In this document: positions 1 through 6,130 of the stretch, one piece after another
Position numbering within the stretch: position 1 is the first letter of the stretch
How the letters are laid out: each line of letters starts with the position of its first letter
Assembly: GCA_964468405.1 (NCBI GenBank)
Contig: CAYXTC010000011.1
Coordinates: forward strand, 1 to 19,224
Direction: 5' to 3'
Source: CAYXTC01 sp964468405
GTDB taxonomy: Bacteria; Patescibacteriota; Minisyncoccia; Minisyncoccales; GWA2-38-27
Length of the DNA stretch: 19,224 nt
Notes under the pieces: model-generated
The model's database searches: none
What the model saw: the letters and a program-made list of their open reading frames with translations, nothing else
What the model was told of the DNA's origin: nothing
Position numbers and translations under genes: made by a program

Positions 1-47
1 AACAAATGCTTTGATCAAGATACCTCCTGGCCTGCCGATTAATGCGT

Positions 48-75
48 TTGACTAAAGCATTGGCAGTGTTAGAAT
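48..75 (+). promoter_or_regulatory. Sigma-70-type promoter of the 6S-like RNA
   Basis: A -35 box TTGACT (48-53) is followed after 16 bases by a -10 box TAGAAT (70-75). TG at 67-68 one base before the -10 makes it an extended -10. The expected start, about 7 bases downstream, falls at 80-82, exactly where the long foldback of the downstream RNA begins. The same TGTTAGAAT string recurs before the glycosyltransferase gene. The match to consensus is strong; activity is inferred. Confidence 0.72.
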
Positions 76-81
76 AAAAGT

Positions 82-222
82 GCCCCCATTCGTTTCTAAT
101 TAAATTCTGGACTATAGTTTTTCAAAAGGGAGTCTTAAATCTGTATTTGCCGTGGCAAGTGCATGCGGACACCCACCTGGAATGTTTTTCCTAGAATTTA
201 CCTTAGAAACGGTGGGGTTTTT
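82..222 (+). ncRNA. ssrS: Structured non-coding RNA, 6S-RNA-like fold (candidate)
   Basis: This stretch has no credible coding frame but folds into one long rod whose two ends pair. The closing helix is 84-88/213-217, 91-99/203-211 (nine pairs in a row) and 102-111/189-199 with one bulge. A nearly symmetrical open region follows (112-127 and 175-188). Then come an inner helix 128-134/168-174 with one A-A mismatch and an apical hairpin 142-150/155-163 with a CGTG tetraloop. It ends in a T5 run at 218-222 and starts at a strong promoter. A closing stem, central bubble and terminal stem-loop is the known architecture of 6S RNA, which mimics an open promoter and binds RNA polymerase holoenzyme. 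At about 141 nt it is shorter than the usual 160-200 nt. SRP RNA is unlikely because its conserved tip motif is missing. The structure is seen in the sequence; the 6S identity is inference. Confidence 0.5.
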
Positions 223-250
223 AAATAAAAAATCTGTCCTTAAGACAGAA
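222..250 (-). terminator. Intrinsic terminator of rpmB-tRNA-Pro, shared with the opposing RNA
   Basis: On the minus strand a six-pair stem (TCTGTC 233-238 with GACAGA 244-249) and five-base loop is followed by six T residues (the A run at 227-232 of the + strand). It starts six bases after the tRNA 3' end. The same AT block, read from the other side, supplies the T5 run (218-222) that ends the + strand RNA, so the two convergent transcripts stop against each other. Confidence 0.75.
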
Positions 251-255
251 ATCTG

Positions 256-326
256 TCGGGGTGCTGGGAATTGAACCCAGATCACACGCACCCCATGCGT
301 GCATAATGCCATTATACTACACCCCG
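256..326 (-). tRNA. tRNA-Pro (anticodon GGG)
   Basis: Read on the minus strand, the acceptor stem CGGGGTG pairs with CACCCCG with C1-G72 and discriminator A73 (base 256), the identity pattern of bacterial proline tRNAs. The anticodon stem CACGC/GCGTG holds the seven-base loop ATGGGGT, giving U33, anticodon GGG and G37. The T arm is CTGGG-TTCAATT-CCCAG, and the D arm is short. The 3' CCA is not encoded and must be added enzymatically. Only five bases separate its 5' end from the rpmB stop codon, with no room for a promoter, so it is probably cut from an rpmB-tRNA transcript. Confidence 0.93.
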
Positions 327-331
327 AATAG

Positions 332-535
332 TTATTTGTTTTCTACTTTACCTTTTTTGTTAAGAGCCTTAAGACATTTGCTGCAGGCTTTTACTCTTTT
401 TCCAGAAGGCAAAGTAACCCAATGTAAATTAGGGTATTGCCTTCTCTTAGTTGTTGGATTGTATTTACCGCGGAGTTTTACTCTTCGCTGGACCATCATT
501 GATCCTTTTCCGCAGATTGCGCATTCTTTTGCCAT
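332..535 (-). CDS. rpmB: 50S ribosomal protein L28
   Basis: This is a 67-residue L28, a small 23S rRNA-binding protein of the large subunit. The start MAKECAICGKG is typical of the zinc-binding form: C5 and C8 in CAIC, and C51 and C54 in CSKC, can hold one zinc ion. The middle contains the family motif TKRRQYPNLHWV (residues 29-40). The usual bacterial length is near 78, so this copy is compact. The reading frame continues nine codons upstream, but the ATG at 535 matches the family N-terminus and lies only a few bases after the predicted transcription start, so the mRNA is probably leaderless. The gene heads a transcript that continues into tRNA-Pro. Confidence 0.95.
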   Translation of the reverse strand: MAKECAICGKGSMMVQRRVKLRGKYNPTTKRRQYPNLHWVTLPSGKRVKACSKCLKALNKKGKVENK

Positions 536-543
536 ATGTAGAG

Positions 544-572
544 ATAGTAGCAATAAAAACAACCTTTGGCAA
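544..572 (-). promoter_or_regulatory. rpmB promoter (leaderless), -35 shared with the divergent promoter
   Basis: On the minus strand TTGCCA (567-572) is followed after 17 bases by TACTAT (544-549). A start about seven bases downstream falls at 537-538, two or three bases before the rpmB ATG (535), leaving no room for a Shine-Dalgarno site. The -35 box lies on the same bases as the -35 of the opposite promoter. Confidence 0.68.
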
Positions 573-594
573 CCCCTATGATAAATGATATAAT
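566..594 (+). promoter_or_regulatory. M50 protease promoter (leaderless), overlapping -35
   Basis: TTGGCA (566-571), a 17-base spacer and a perfect TATAAT (589-594) form a near-consensus promoter. The expected start lies at about 601-605. The first candidate codons of the protease are TTG at 601 and ATG at 607, so the message should carry between zero and about six untranslated bases. Confidence 0.75.
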
Positions 595-606
595 TATTTC
601 TTGTAT

Positions 607-1224
607 ATGGGAGACGTAGAGTTTAAAATCTTTTTGTATTTGATTATAGTTTTTTCTGCTGTATTCCACGAGTACTGCCATGGCTGGATGGCTTATGCTT
701 TAGGTGATCCTACTGCCAAATATTCCGGACGCCTTACACTTAATCCCTTAAAACATATCGACCCCATAGGAACTGTTATCTTGCCGCTTTTTTTATTGTT
801 TTTCATGGGAGGGTTTATTGGCTGGGCAAAACCTGTACCTTATAACCCGTATAATCTGAAAGACCAAAGATGGGGATCTACCAAGGTGGCCCTTGCCGGC
901 CCCGGCTCTAACATCCTGATAGCATTGGTGGTAGGTTTGTCTTTAAGGTTTCTTCCTGTCTCGGGGTTAGCCCTAGTGGCTCTCCACTGGGTTGTCTTTG
1001 TGAATATCTTCTTGGCCCTTTTTAATCTCATTCCTCTTCCTCCTCTAGACGGTTCCAAATTGATAATGGATCTTTTCCCGCGCTCTCAAGCGATTAGGGC
1101 GCTGGGGCAGTCTTTTGTGGGGATATTCTTAGCCATTATGCTGGCCCTATGGATACTTTCACCCCTTTCTCAAGTTGCTTTCAGACTTATTGTGGGAAAC
1201 TCCTTTTTGGCTGTTGGGTTTTAG
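607..1224 (+). CDS. Site-2-type M50 membrane metalloprotease
   Basis: This is a 205-residue polytopic zinc protease of the M50 family, in the compact clade without a PDZ domain. Members cut substrates inside the membrane. The active site HEYCH gives H21, E22 and H25 within the first membrane segment, and the third metal ligand D148 lies in PLPPLDGS. Further family marks are LGDPTAK after the zinc motif, NPLKHIDPIGT, GWAKPVP and AGPGSN. Hydrophobic segments lie roughly at 5-24, 56-74, 94-116, 122-143 and 168-187. The ATG at 607 was chosen; a TTG at 601 would add two residues. The gene stands alone between its own promoter and the rpsL promoter, whose -35 begins four bases after its TAG stop. 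Its substrate cannot be told from the sequence. Confidence 0.9.
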   Translation: MGDVEFKIFLYLIIVFSAVFHEYCHGWMAYALGDPTAKYSGRLTLNPLKHIDPIGTVILPLFLLFFMGGFIGWAKPVPYNPYNLKDQRWGSTKVALAGPGSNILIALVVGLSLRFLPVSGLALVALHWVVFVNIFLALFNLIPLPPLDGSKLIMDLFPRSQAIRALGQSFVGIFLAIMLALWILSPLSQVAFRLIVGNSFLAVGF

Positions 1225-1227
1225 TTA

Positions 1228-1256
1228 TTGACATCTATTTTTGATTCTGATAATCT
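1228..1256 (+). promoter_or_regulatory. Probable promoter of the str operon (rpsL)
   Basis: A consensus -35 TTGACA lies at 1228-1233. Two -10 choices follow: GATAAT at 1249-1254 (spacer 15) or TAATCT at 1251-1256 (spacer 17). The start would fall near 1261-1263, leaving a leader of about 35 bases with no Shine-Dalgarno sequence. The -35 is certain in form; the exact -10 is not. Confidence 0.6.
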
Positions 1257-1295
1257 ATAAAACTATACAAGGCGATAGCGCTGAATTATTTTGTT

Positions 1296-1709
1296 ATGCC
1301 TACCATTCATCAGTTACTGAGAAAAAAAAGAAAAAAGCCCAAGGCTAAAGCAACAGCCCCGGCTTTGAAATACGGATTCAATACTTTAAAGAATAAGCCT
1401 AGCAAATACAACTCTCCTTTTAAAAGGGGGGTTTGTGTCAAGGTGTTTACTGTTACTCCCAAGAAGCCGAACTCTGCTCTAAGAAAGGTGGCCAGGGTAA
1501 GACTGAGCAACGGCACTGAGGTTTCAGCCTATATCCCGGGAGAGGGACACAACCTTCAAGAGCACTCCGTGGTTTTGCTAAGAGGGGGAAGAGTTAAAGA
1601 CCTTCCTGGTGTCAGATATCATGTAGTAAGAGGAGTCTTGGATACGGGGGGGGTTGAAGACAAGACCCAATCAAGAAGTAAATACGGAACTAAGAAAAAA
1701 AGTAAATAA
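1296..1709 (+). CDS. rpsL: 30S ribosomal protein S12
   Basis: S12 forms part of the decoding centre of the small subunit and controls accuracy. The protein has 137 residues against about 124 usually; the difference is an insertion around residues 25-41 between the basic N-terminus and KRGVCVKV. The decoding loop TPKKPNSALRK (residues 54-64) carries the lysine that gives streptomycin resistance when mutated. GEGHNLQEHSV and VKDLPGVRYH are intact, with D102 the counterpart of the Asp often methylthiolated in other bacteria. It is the first gene of the str unit and ends two bases before rpsG. Confidence 0.98.
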   Translation: MPTIHQLLRKKRKKPKAKATAPALKYGFNTLKNKPSKYNSPFKRGVCVKVFTVTPKKPNSALRKVARVRLSNGTEVSAYIPGEGHNLQEHSVVLLRGGRVKDLPGVRYHVVRGVLDTGGVEDKTQSRSKYGTKKKSK

Positions 1710-1711
1710 TC

Positions 1712-2182
1712 ATGCCAAGCTCTAAAGAGATTAAACAACATCCCGTAATTCCAGATCCTGTTTTCGGAGACGAAACAGTGTCTAAGTTTATAAACTACAT
1801 TTTAAGGAAGGGGAAGAAGGCAACTGCCAGAAAGGTTGTTTACGCTTCTTTTGATATTATTAAAGAAAAAACCAAACAGGATCCAGTAGAAGTTTTTAAA
1901 AAAGCAATTGAAAATGTTACTCCTTCTCTGGAAGTAAAGCCCAAGAGAGTGGGAGGGGCTACTTATCAGGTTCCTACAGAAGTAACAGGAAAAAGAGGAC
2001 TGGCGCTTTCTCTTAGATGGATTATCCAAGCGGCCAAAACAAAGAAAGGCAAGTCCTTGGCAGAGAACCTAGCCCAAGAGATTATGGATGCTTCCAAAAA
2101 CGAGGGGACATCTATTAGAAAGAAAGAAAACATGCATCGGATGGCAGAAGCCAACAGAGCCTTTGCCCATTTTGCCTGGTAA
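1712..2182 (+). CDS. rpsG: 30S ribosomal protein S7
   Basis: S7 (156 residues, normal length) starts assembly of the 3' domain of 16S rRNA and lies at the head of the small subunit near the E site. PDPVFGD (residues 14-20), KPKRVGGATYQVP and the C-terminal RKKENMHRMAEANRAFAHF are all family signatures. The ATG follows the rpsL stop with a two-base gap (TAA-TC-ATG) and no ribosome binding site, so translation is probably coupled to rpsL. In E. coli S7 represses its own operon at the rpsL-rpsG gap; here that gap is too short to hold such a site. Confidence 0.98.
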   Translation: MPSSKEIKQHPVIPDPVFGDETVSKFINYILRKGKKATARKVVYASFDIIKEKTKQDPVEVFKKAIENVTPSLEVKPKRVGGATYQVPTEVTGKRGLALSLRWIIQAAKTKKGKSLAENLAQEIMDASKNEGTSIRKKENMHRMAEANRAFAHFAW

Positions 2183-2196
2183 TTAAATTAAATACT

Positions 2197-4302
2197 ATGC
2201 CAAGACAATATCCAATAGAAAGAGTTAGAGACATAGGGATTATCGCTCACATTGATGCCGGAAAGACAACCGTTACCGAGCGGGTTCTTTTTTATACTGG
2301 AATCTCCCATAAAATAGGAGAAGTTCATGATGGGGCAGCCATTATGGACTGGATGGAGCAGGAGAAGGAGAGGGGCATTACCATTACTTCAGCCGCTACT
2401 ACCTGTTTTTGGGTTCCCAGTGATCAGGAAAAAAAGAAAGAAAACGAATACCGGATAAATATTATTGATACTCCGGGCCACATTGACTTCACAGTTGAAG
2501 TCCAGAGATCTTTAAGAGTTTTGGACGGGGCGGTAGTAGTTTTCGACGGAGTAGCCGGAGTTGAACCCCAGTCTGAGACAGTCTGGCATCAGGCAGACAA
2601 GTATCAAGTTCCCAGGATCTGTTACATCAATAAACTAGACAGAACAGGAGCCTCTTTTGAGAAGAGTTTCAACTCTGTTTTAGAAAAATTAACCCCTAAA
2701 GCAGTTTCTCTTCAGATTCCCATTGGAGAGGAGTCAGACCATGAGGGCGTAATCGATTTGGTTAAAATGAAGGCCGTTAGGTTTGAAGGAGATTTTGGCC
2801 AGATAATTAAGGAAGAGGAAATCCCGGAAGACCTTAAAGAAAAAGCCCAGCAATGGAGAGACAAAATGATCGAAAAGATCGTAGCAGAAGACGAATCTCT
2901 CCTGGAAAGATATCTGGGAGGAGAGGAGATTTCAGGAGAAGAACTGAAAAAAATTCTTAGAGAAGCAACAATTAACTATAAATTAGTTCCTGTACTTTGC
3001 GGCACCGCCTTAAAGAATAAGGGAACCCAGCCCTTGCTTGATGCAGTAATCGACTATCTGCCCTCGCCTCCGGAAAGGCCTCCGGTAGAAGGGCTAAAAC
3101 CCAAGACAGAGGAGAAAGATACCAGAGAGGCAAAGGACTCAGACCCCTTTGCTGCTTTGGTGTTTAAAATAGCAGCAGATCCTTATGTGGGGACTCTGGC
3201 CTATTTCAGAGTATATTCTGGGACCTTATCTAAAGGATCTTATGCCTACAACCCTATCACCAAAGAGAAAGAAAGGATAGGAAGAATAATTAGGATGCAT
3301 TCTGCAGAAAGAGAAGAAGTGGAAGAGGTATATGCCGGAGATATCGCAGCCACAGTGGGGTTAAAGAATACTAAGACGGGTGACACCCTTTGTGATGAGA
3401 AAAACCCCATAATCTTAGAGAAAATAGAGTTCCCAGAACCTGTTATTTCAATCAGAGTAGAGCCTAAATCCAAAGAAGACCAAGAGAAAATGGCTGTTGC
3501 CCTTCAAAGGCTGGCAGAAGAAGATCCCACTTTCCGTGTTAAGGGAGACATCGAGACAGGGGAAACCATAATTTCTGGAATGGGGGAGTTGCACCTTGAC
3601 GTCATTATTGACAGGATGAAAAGAGAGTTTAAGGTAGAGGCCAACGTAGGCAGGCCTCAGGTTGCCTATAGGGAAACCATCAAACAAGAGAGCGAGGCAG
3701 AAGGGAAATATATTAAGCAAAGTGGCGGAAGAGGACAATACGGGCACGTAATATTAAAAGTTGCTCCCAGAGAAGAAGGGGAAGGATTCGAGTTTGAGAA
3801 CCAGATTAAAGGAGGATCTATCCCCCAAGAGTTTATTCCTGCAGTGGAAAAGGGCATAAAAGAGGCTATGGACAATGGCATAGTGGCAGGGTACCCCATG
3901 ATAGACATCCAGGCCGCGCTTTTGGACGGATCTTTCCATGAGGTTGATTCTTCAGAAAATGCTTTTAAAATTGCAGGCTCTATGGCTTTTCAATCAGCGG
4001 CCAAGAAAGCAAATGCTGTGCTGTTGGAGCCTATTATGCAATTAGAGGTTATAGCCCCCTCTGAGTTTTTCGGAGATATTGTCGGAGACCTTTCTTCGAG
4101 AAGAGGAAGAATTGAAGAAACTTCGGATAGATTGACCATGAAAGTAATTGACGCCCGGATCCCCTTGTCTGAGATGTTTGGTTACGCCACAATTTTGAGG
4201 TCTTTGACTGAAGGGAGGGGGAACTTCACTATGCAGTTTGATAAATATCAGGAAGTTCCTGCCAATATTACCCAGGAGATAAGTGAAGGCAAAAGGCGCT
4301 AA
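2197..4302 (+). CDS. fusA: Elongation factor G
   Basis: EF-G is the GTPase that drives translocation of tRNAs and mRNA, and helps ribosome recycling. The 701-residue length is normal. The GTPase domain shows AHIDAGKT (17-24), switch I ERGITI (58-63), DTPGH (91-95) and NKLD (145-148). The domain II/III boundary follows, and domain IV contains SGGRGQYGHV, whose tip reaches the decoding site. The C-terminal part carries the EF-G/EF-4 fold with RRGRIEETSDR. It is the last gene of the str unit, 14 bases after rpsG, and is followed by two promoters for tuf rather than by a terminator. Confidence 0.99.
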   Translation: MPRQYPIERVRDIGIIAHIDAGKTTVTERVLFYTGISHKIGEVHDGAAIMDWMEQEKERGITITSAATTCFWVPSDQEKKKENEYRINIIDTPGHIDFTVEVQRSLRVLDGAVVVFDGVAGVEPQSETVWHQADKYQVPRICYINKLDRTGASFEKSFNSVLEKLTPKAVSLQIPIGEESDHEGVIDLVKMKAVRFEGDFGQIIKEEEIPEDLKEKAQQWRDKMIEKIVAEDESLLERYLGGEEISGEELKKILREATINYKLVPVLCGTALKNKGTQPLLDAVIDYLPSPPERPPVEGLKPKTEEKDTREAKDSDPFAALVFKIAADPYVGTLAYFRVYSGTLSKGSYAYNPITKEKERIGRIIRMHSAEREEVEEVYAGDIAATVGLKNTKTGDTLCDEKNPIILEKIEFPEPVISIRVEPKSKEDQEKMAVALQRLAEEDPTFRVKGDIETGETIISGMGELHLDVIIDRMKREFKVEANVGRPQVAYRETIKQESEAEGKYIKQSGGRGQYGHVILKVAPREEGEGFEFENQIKGGSIPQEFIPAVEKGIKEAMDNGIVAGYPMIDIQAALLDGSFHEVDSSENAFKIAGSMAFQSAAKKANAVLLEPIMQLEVIAPSEFFGDIVGDLSSRRGRIEETSDRLTMKVIDARIPLSEMFGYATILRSLTEGRGNFTMQFDKYQEVPANITQEISEGKRR

Positions 4303-4308
4303 ATGCGC

Positions 4309-4337
4309 TTGACTAACTTGCCTTTAAGTTATATAAA
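4309..4337 (+). promoter_or_regulatory. tuf promoter P1
   Basis: TTGACT (4309-4314), a 17-base spacer and TATAAA (4332-4337) lie seven bases after the fusA stop. The -10 sits inside an inverted repeat (CCTTTA 4321-4326 with TAAAGG 4334-4339). The predicted start is near 4344, about 110 bases before tuf. Confidence 0.7.
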
Positions 4338-4358
4338 GGTTGTGTGTTTAAAAAAGGG

Positions 4359-4387
4359 TTGACTTCGTCTCAAAAATCCCTTAAAGT
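4359..4387 (+). promoter_or_regulatory. tuf promoter P2
   Basis: A second TTGACT (4359-4364) lies exactly 50 bases after the first, again with a 17-base spacer, to a weaker -10 TAAAGT (4382-4387). A start near 4394 would leave a leader of about 60 bases. The repeated -35 with identical spacing supports tandem promoters. Confidence 0.5.
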
Positions 4388-4398
4388 AGTAACATAAA

Positions 4399-4441
4399 TA
4401 ATTAATCGTTAATTAAAGCAGAGAGTTGCTTGCTATCTGCT
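4399..4441 (+). promoter_or_regulatory. tuf leader: AT palindrome and hairpin
   Basis: The leader holds a seven-pair AT-only inverted repeat (4399-4405 with 4409-4415) and then a hairpin 4418-4441. In the hairpin AGCAGA pairs with TCTGCT, with two more pairs (AG/CT) past a single mismatch and a seven-base loop. It ends 12 bases before the ATG, and no Shine-Dalgarno site lies between. A role in start-site access or mRNA stability is possible but unproven. Confidence 0.4.
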
Positions 4442-4453
4442 GAATAAAAAAAT

Positions 4454-5653
4454 ATGGCAGAAAAAGAGAAATTTGAAAGGGGGAAACCCCATGTCAATAT
4501 TGGAACCATCGGTCACGTAGACCATGGTAAGACAACCTTAACAGCAGCCATACTCCATGTCTTAAATCTAAAGGGGCTTATTTCTGCTGAAAAATCTGTT
4601 GATCAGATTGATGCTGCCCCGGAAGAAAAGACAAGGGGGCTAACTATTGCTGTTTCTCACCTTGAGTATCAGACAGAAAACAGACATTACGCCCACATTG
4701 ATTGTCCCGGGCACGCAGACTACATTAAAAATATGATTACAGGAGCCGCTCAAATGGACGGCGCTGTTTTAGTAGTATCGGCAGCTGACGGTCCTATGCC
4801 TCAGACAAGAGAGCACATTCTTTTAGCCCGTCAGGTGGGAATTCCTTCAATAGTTGTTTTCCTGAACAAAACAGACCAGGTTGACGACAAAGAAATGATT
4901 GATTTGGTCGAGTCTGAAGTAAGAGAACTTCTGACTAAATACGAATTTCCGGGTGATGACATTCCTGTGATAAAAGGCTCTGCTCTTAAATCCCTAGATG
5001 CTAAATCTGCAGAAGATGAGGCCGCCCAGCCCATCGCAGAACTGCTTAAGGCTATGGACGAATATATCCCAGAGCCCAAGAGGGATGTAGACAAGCCCTT
5101 CTTAATGGCTATTGAGGACGTCTTTTCTATAGAAGGACGTGGTACAGTGGCTACAGGCAGAATCGAAAGAGGCAAAATTCATCCCAACGATGAAGTAGAG
5201 TTAGTGGGCATGAAAGACACCCAAAAAGTAGTAGCAGTAAGCGTGGAAATGTTTAACAAATTGTTAGATGAGGGTGTAGCAGGGGATAACGTAGGAATTC
5301 TGCTTCGCGGACTGAAAAAAGAAGACGTTGATAGGGGACAGGTTTTATCAGCCCCGGGAGCTGTGACTCCTCATACTGAGTTTGAGGCTGAGGTTTATGT
5401 CTTGACTAAAGAAGAGGGCGGACGCCATACTCCGTTCTTTAACGGATACAAACCCCAATTCTATATCAGAACAACCGACGTAACAGGTAGTGTTACTCTT
5501 CCTGAAGGAACTGAAATGGTTATGCCGGGAGATACAGTCAAGTTTACAGCCAAATTGATTGTCCCAGTAGCCCTTGAGGAGCAGCAAAGATTTGCTATTA
5601 GAGAGGGAGGAAAGACAGTTGCCTCAGGCGTAGTCACTAAGATAATTAAATAA
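4454..5653 (+). CDS. tuf: Elongation factor Tu
   Basis: EF-Tu carries aminoacyl-tRNA to the ribosomal A site as a GTP complex. The 399 residues match the family. GHVDHGKT (20-27), switch I with R61 and T64, DCPGH with the catalytic H87, and GSALK (175-179) are all present. The base-recognition motif reads NKTD (138-141) where most bacteria have NKCD, and the switch reads KTRGLTI instead of KARGITI; both are mild changes. Domains II and III are complete, including GGRHTPFFNGYKPQFY. Unlike the classical str operon, tuf has its own tandem promoters and is closed by a strong terminator, so it forms a nearly separate unit. Confidence 0.99.
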   Translation: MAEKEKFERGKPHVNIGTIGHVDHGKTTLTAAILHVLNLKGLISAEKSVDQIDAAPEEKTRGLTIAVSHLEYQTENRHYAHIDCPGHADYIKNMITGAAQMDGAVLVVSAADGPMPQTREHILLARQVGIPSIVVFLNKTDQVDDKEMIDLVESEVRELLTKYEFPGDDIPVIKGSALKSLDAKSAEDEAAQPIAELLKAMDEYIPEPKRDVDKPFLMAIEDVFSIEGRGTVATGRIERGKIHPNDEVELVGMKDTQKVVAVSVEMFNKLLDEGVAGDNVGILLRGLKKEDVDRGQVLSAPGAVTPHTEFEAEVYVLTKEEGGRHTPFFNGYKPQFYIRTTDVTGSVTLPEGTEMVMPGDTVKFTAKLIVPVALEEQQRFAIREGGKTVASGVVTKIIK

Positions 5654-5661
5654 AAAGTGCG

Positions 5662-5697
5662 AGGTGCCAAACAGAATTCTGCTTGGCACCTTGTTTT
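5662..5697 (+). terminator. Intrinsic terminator after tuf
   Basis: AGGTGCCAA (5662-5670) pairs with TTGGCACCT (5683-5691). The inner CAGAATTCTG extends the stem beyond one A-C mismatch, and TTGTTTT follows. It starts eight bases after the tuf stop and ends 19 bases before rpsJ. I see no good promoter between it and rpsJ, so it either leaks or an unrecognised promoter overlaps it. Confidence 0.8.
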
Positions 5698-5715
5698 ATA
5701 GCCCGTTTTTCTGAA

Positions 5716-6057
5716 ATGCCGACAAAACAGAAGAAAGCAACAGAAGAAAAAGTGAAGTCTCGACTTAGAATTAAGTTGAGGGCTTATGACTATAAGGTCA
5801 TTGATAACAGCGCGCGGCAGATTATAGACACTGCCCAAAGACACGGCGTAGAAGTGGTGGGGCCTGTTCCCCTTCCTACGGAAACCCATAAGTACACGGT
5901 CAACAGATCTTCTTTTGTGCACAAGAAAAGCAAAGAGCAGTTTGAAATGAGAATTCACAAAAGATTAATTGACATCCTGAACCCAGACAATAATATTATA
6001 GATGCATTGATAAATCTGACCCTTCCTTCGGGCGTAGATATAGAGATTAAGACATAA
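5716..6057 (+). CDS. rpsJ: 30S ribosomal protein S10
   Basis: S10 is a head protein of the small subunit and, as NusE, an antitermination factor in E. coli. The product has 113 residues, about ten more than usual because of a lysine-rich N-terminus before SRLRIKLRAYDYKVID. Family motifs are GPVPLPTETHKYTV and FVHKKSKEQFEMRIHKRLIDI. The ATG at 5716 was chosen; a longer reading from TTG at 5683 would begin inside the terminator stem and is not credible. No ribosome binding site is visible. The gene is isolated between two hairpins, one after tuf and one before rplC, so S10 may be dosed separately from the rest of the S10 operon. Confidence 0.97.
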   Translation: MPTKQKKATEEKVKSRLRIKLRAYDYKVIDNSARQIIDTAQRHGVEVVGPVPLPTETHKYTVNRSSFVHKKSKEQFEMRIHKRLIDILNPDNNIIDALINLTLPSGVDIEIKT

Positions 6058-6094
6058 TGAAAAGATTATTTTTATAGCATTTCATTATTTCAAA

Positions 6095-6130
6095 ATAGCC
6101 ATGGAAAAAGGCCGGGCTATGCCCGGTTTT
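6095..6130 (+). promoter_or_regulatory. Terminator-like hairpin before rplC with a competing fold
   Basis: CCGGGC (6112-6117) and GCCCGG (6121-6126) form a tight stem with a TAT triloop. It is lengthened by AAGG/TTTT pairing and includes a T4 run at 6127-6130. Upstream, ATAGCC (6095-6100) can instead pair with GGCTAT (6115-6120), which uses up the left arm and loop of that stem. The two folds exclude each other, as in a transcription attenuator. It sits 14 bases before rplC, inside the otherwise continuous S10 operon. Confidence 0.55.

Noticed and set aside
1..28. Possible start of a minus-strand gene running off the left edge: GGAGG (as CCTCC, 24-28) four bases before a TTG start reading MIKAFV.
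   Set aside because: Only six codons are visible, the start would be TTG, and no clear minus-strand promoter was found. It cannot be told from chance.
82..222. The inverted-repeat structure at the left end as a miniature transposable element.
   Set aside because: There are no flanking direct repeats, the pairing is interrupted in the regular way of a structured RNA, and a promoter and T tract fit exactly at its ends.
112..312. 66-codon open frame on the minus strand across the tRNA and the structured RNA.
   Set aside because: It crosses the tRNA-Pro gene and the terminator and resembles no known protein.
5683..5715. Upstream TTG start for rpsJ.
   Set aside because: The TTG lies in the terminator stem and the added residues do not match S10; the ATG at 5716 is used.
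5461..5958. 165-codon minus-strand frame opposite the tuf end and rpsJ.
   Set aside because: It runs through the tuf terminator and two certain genes, with no start signal.
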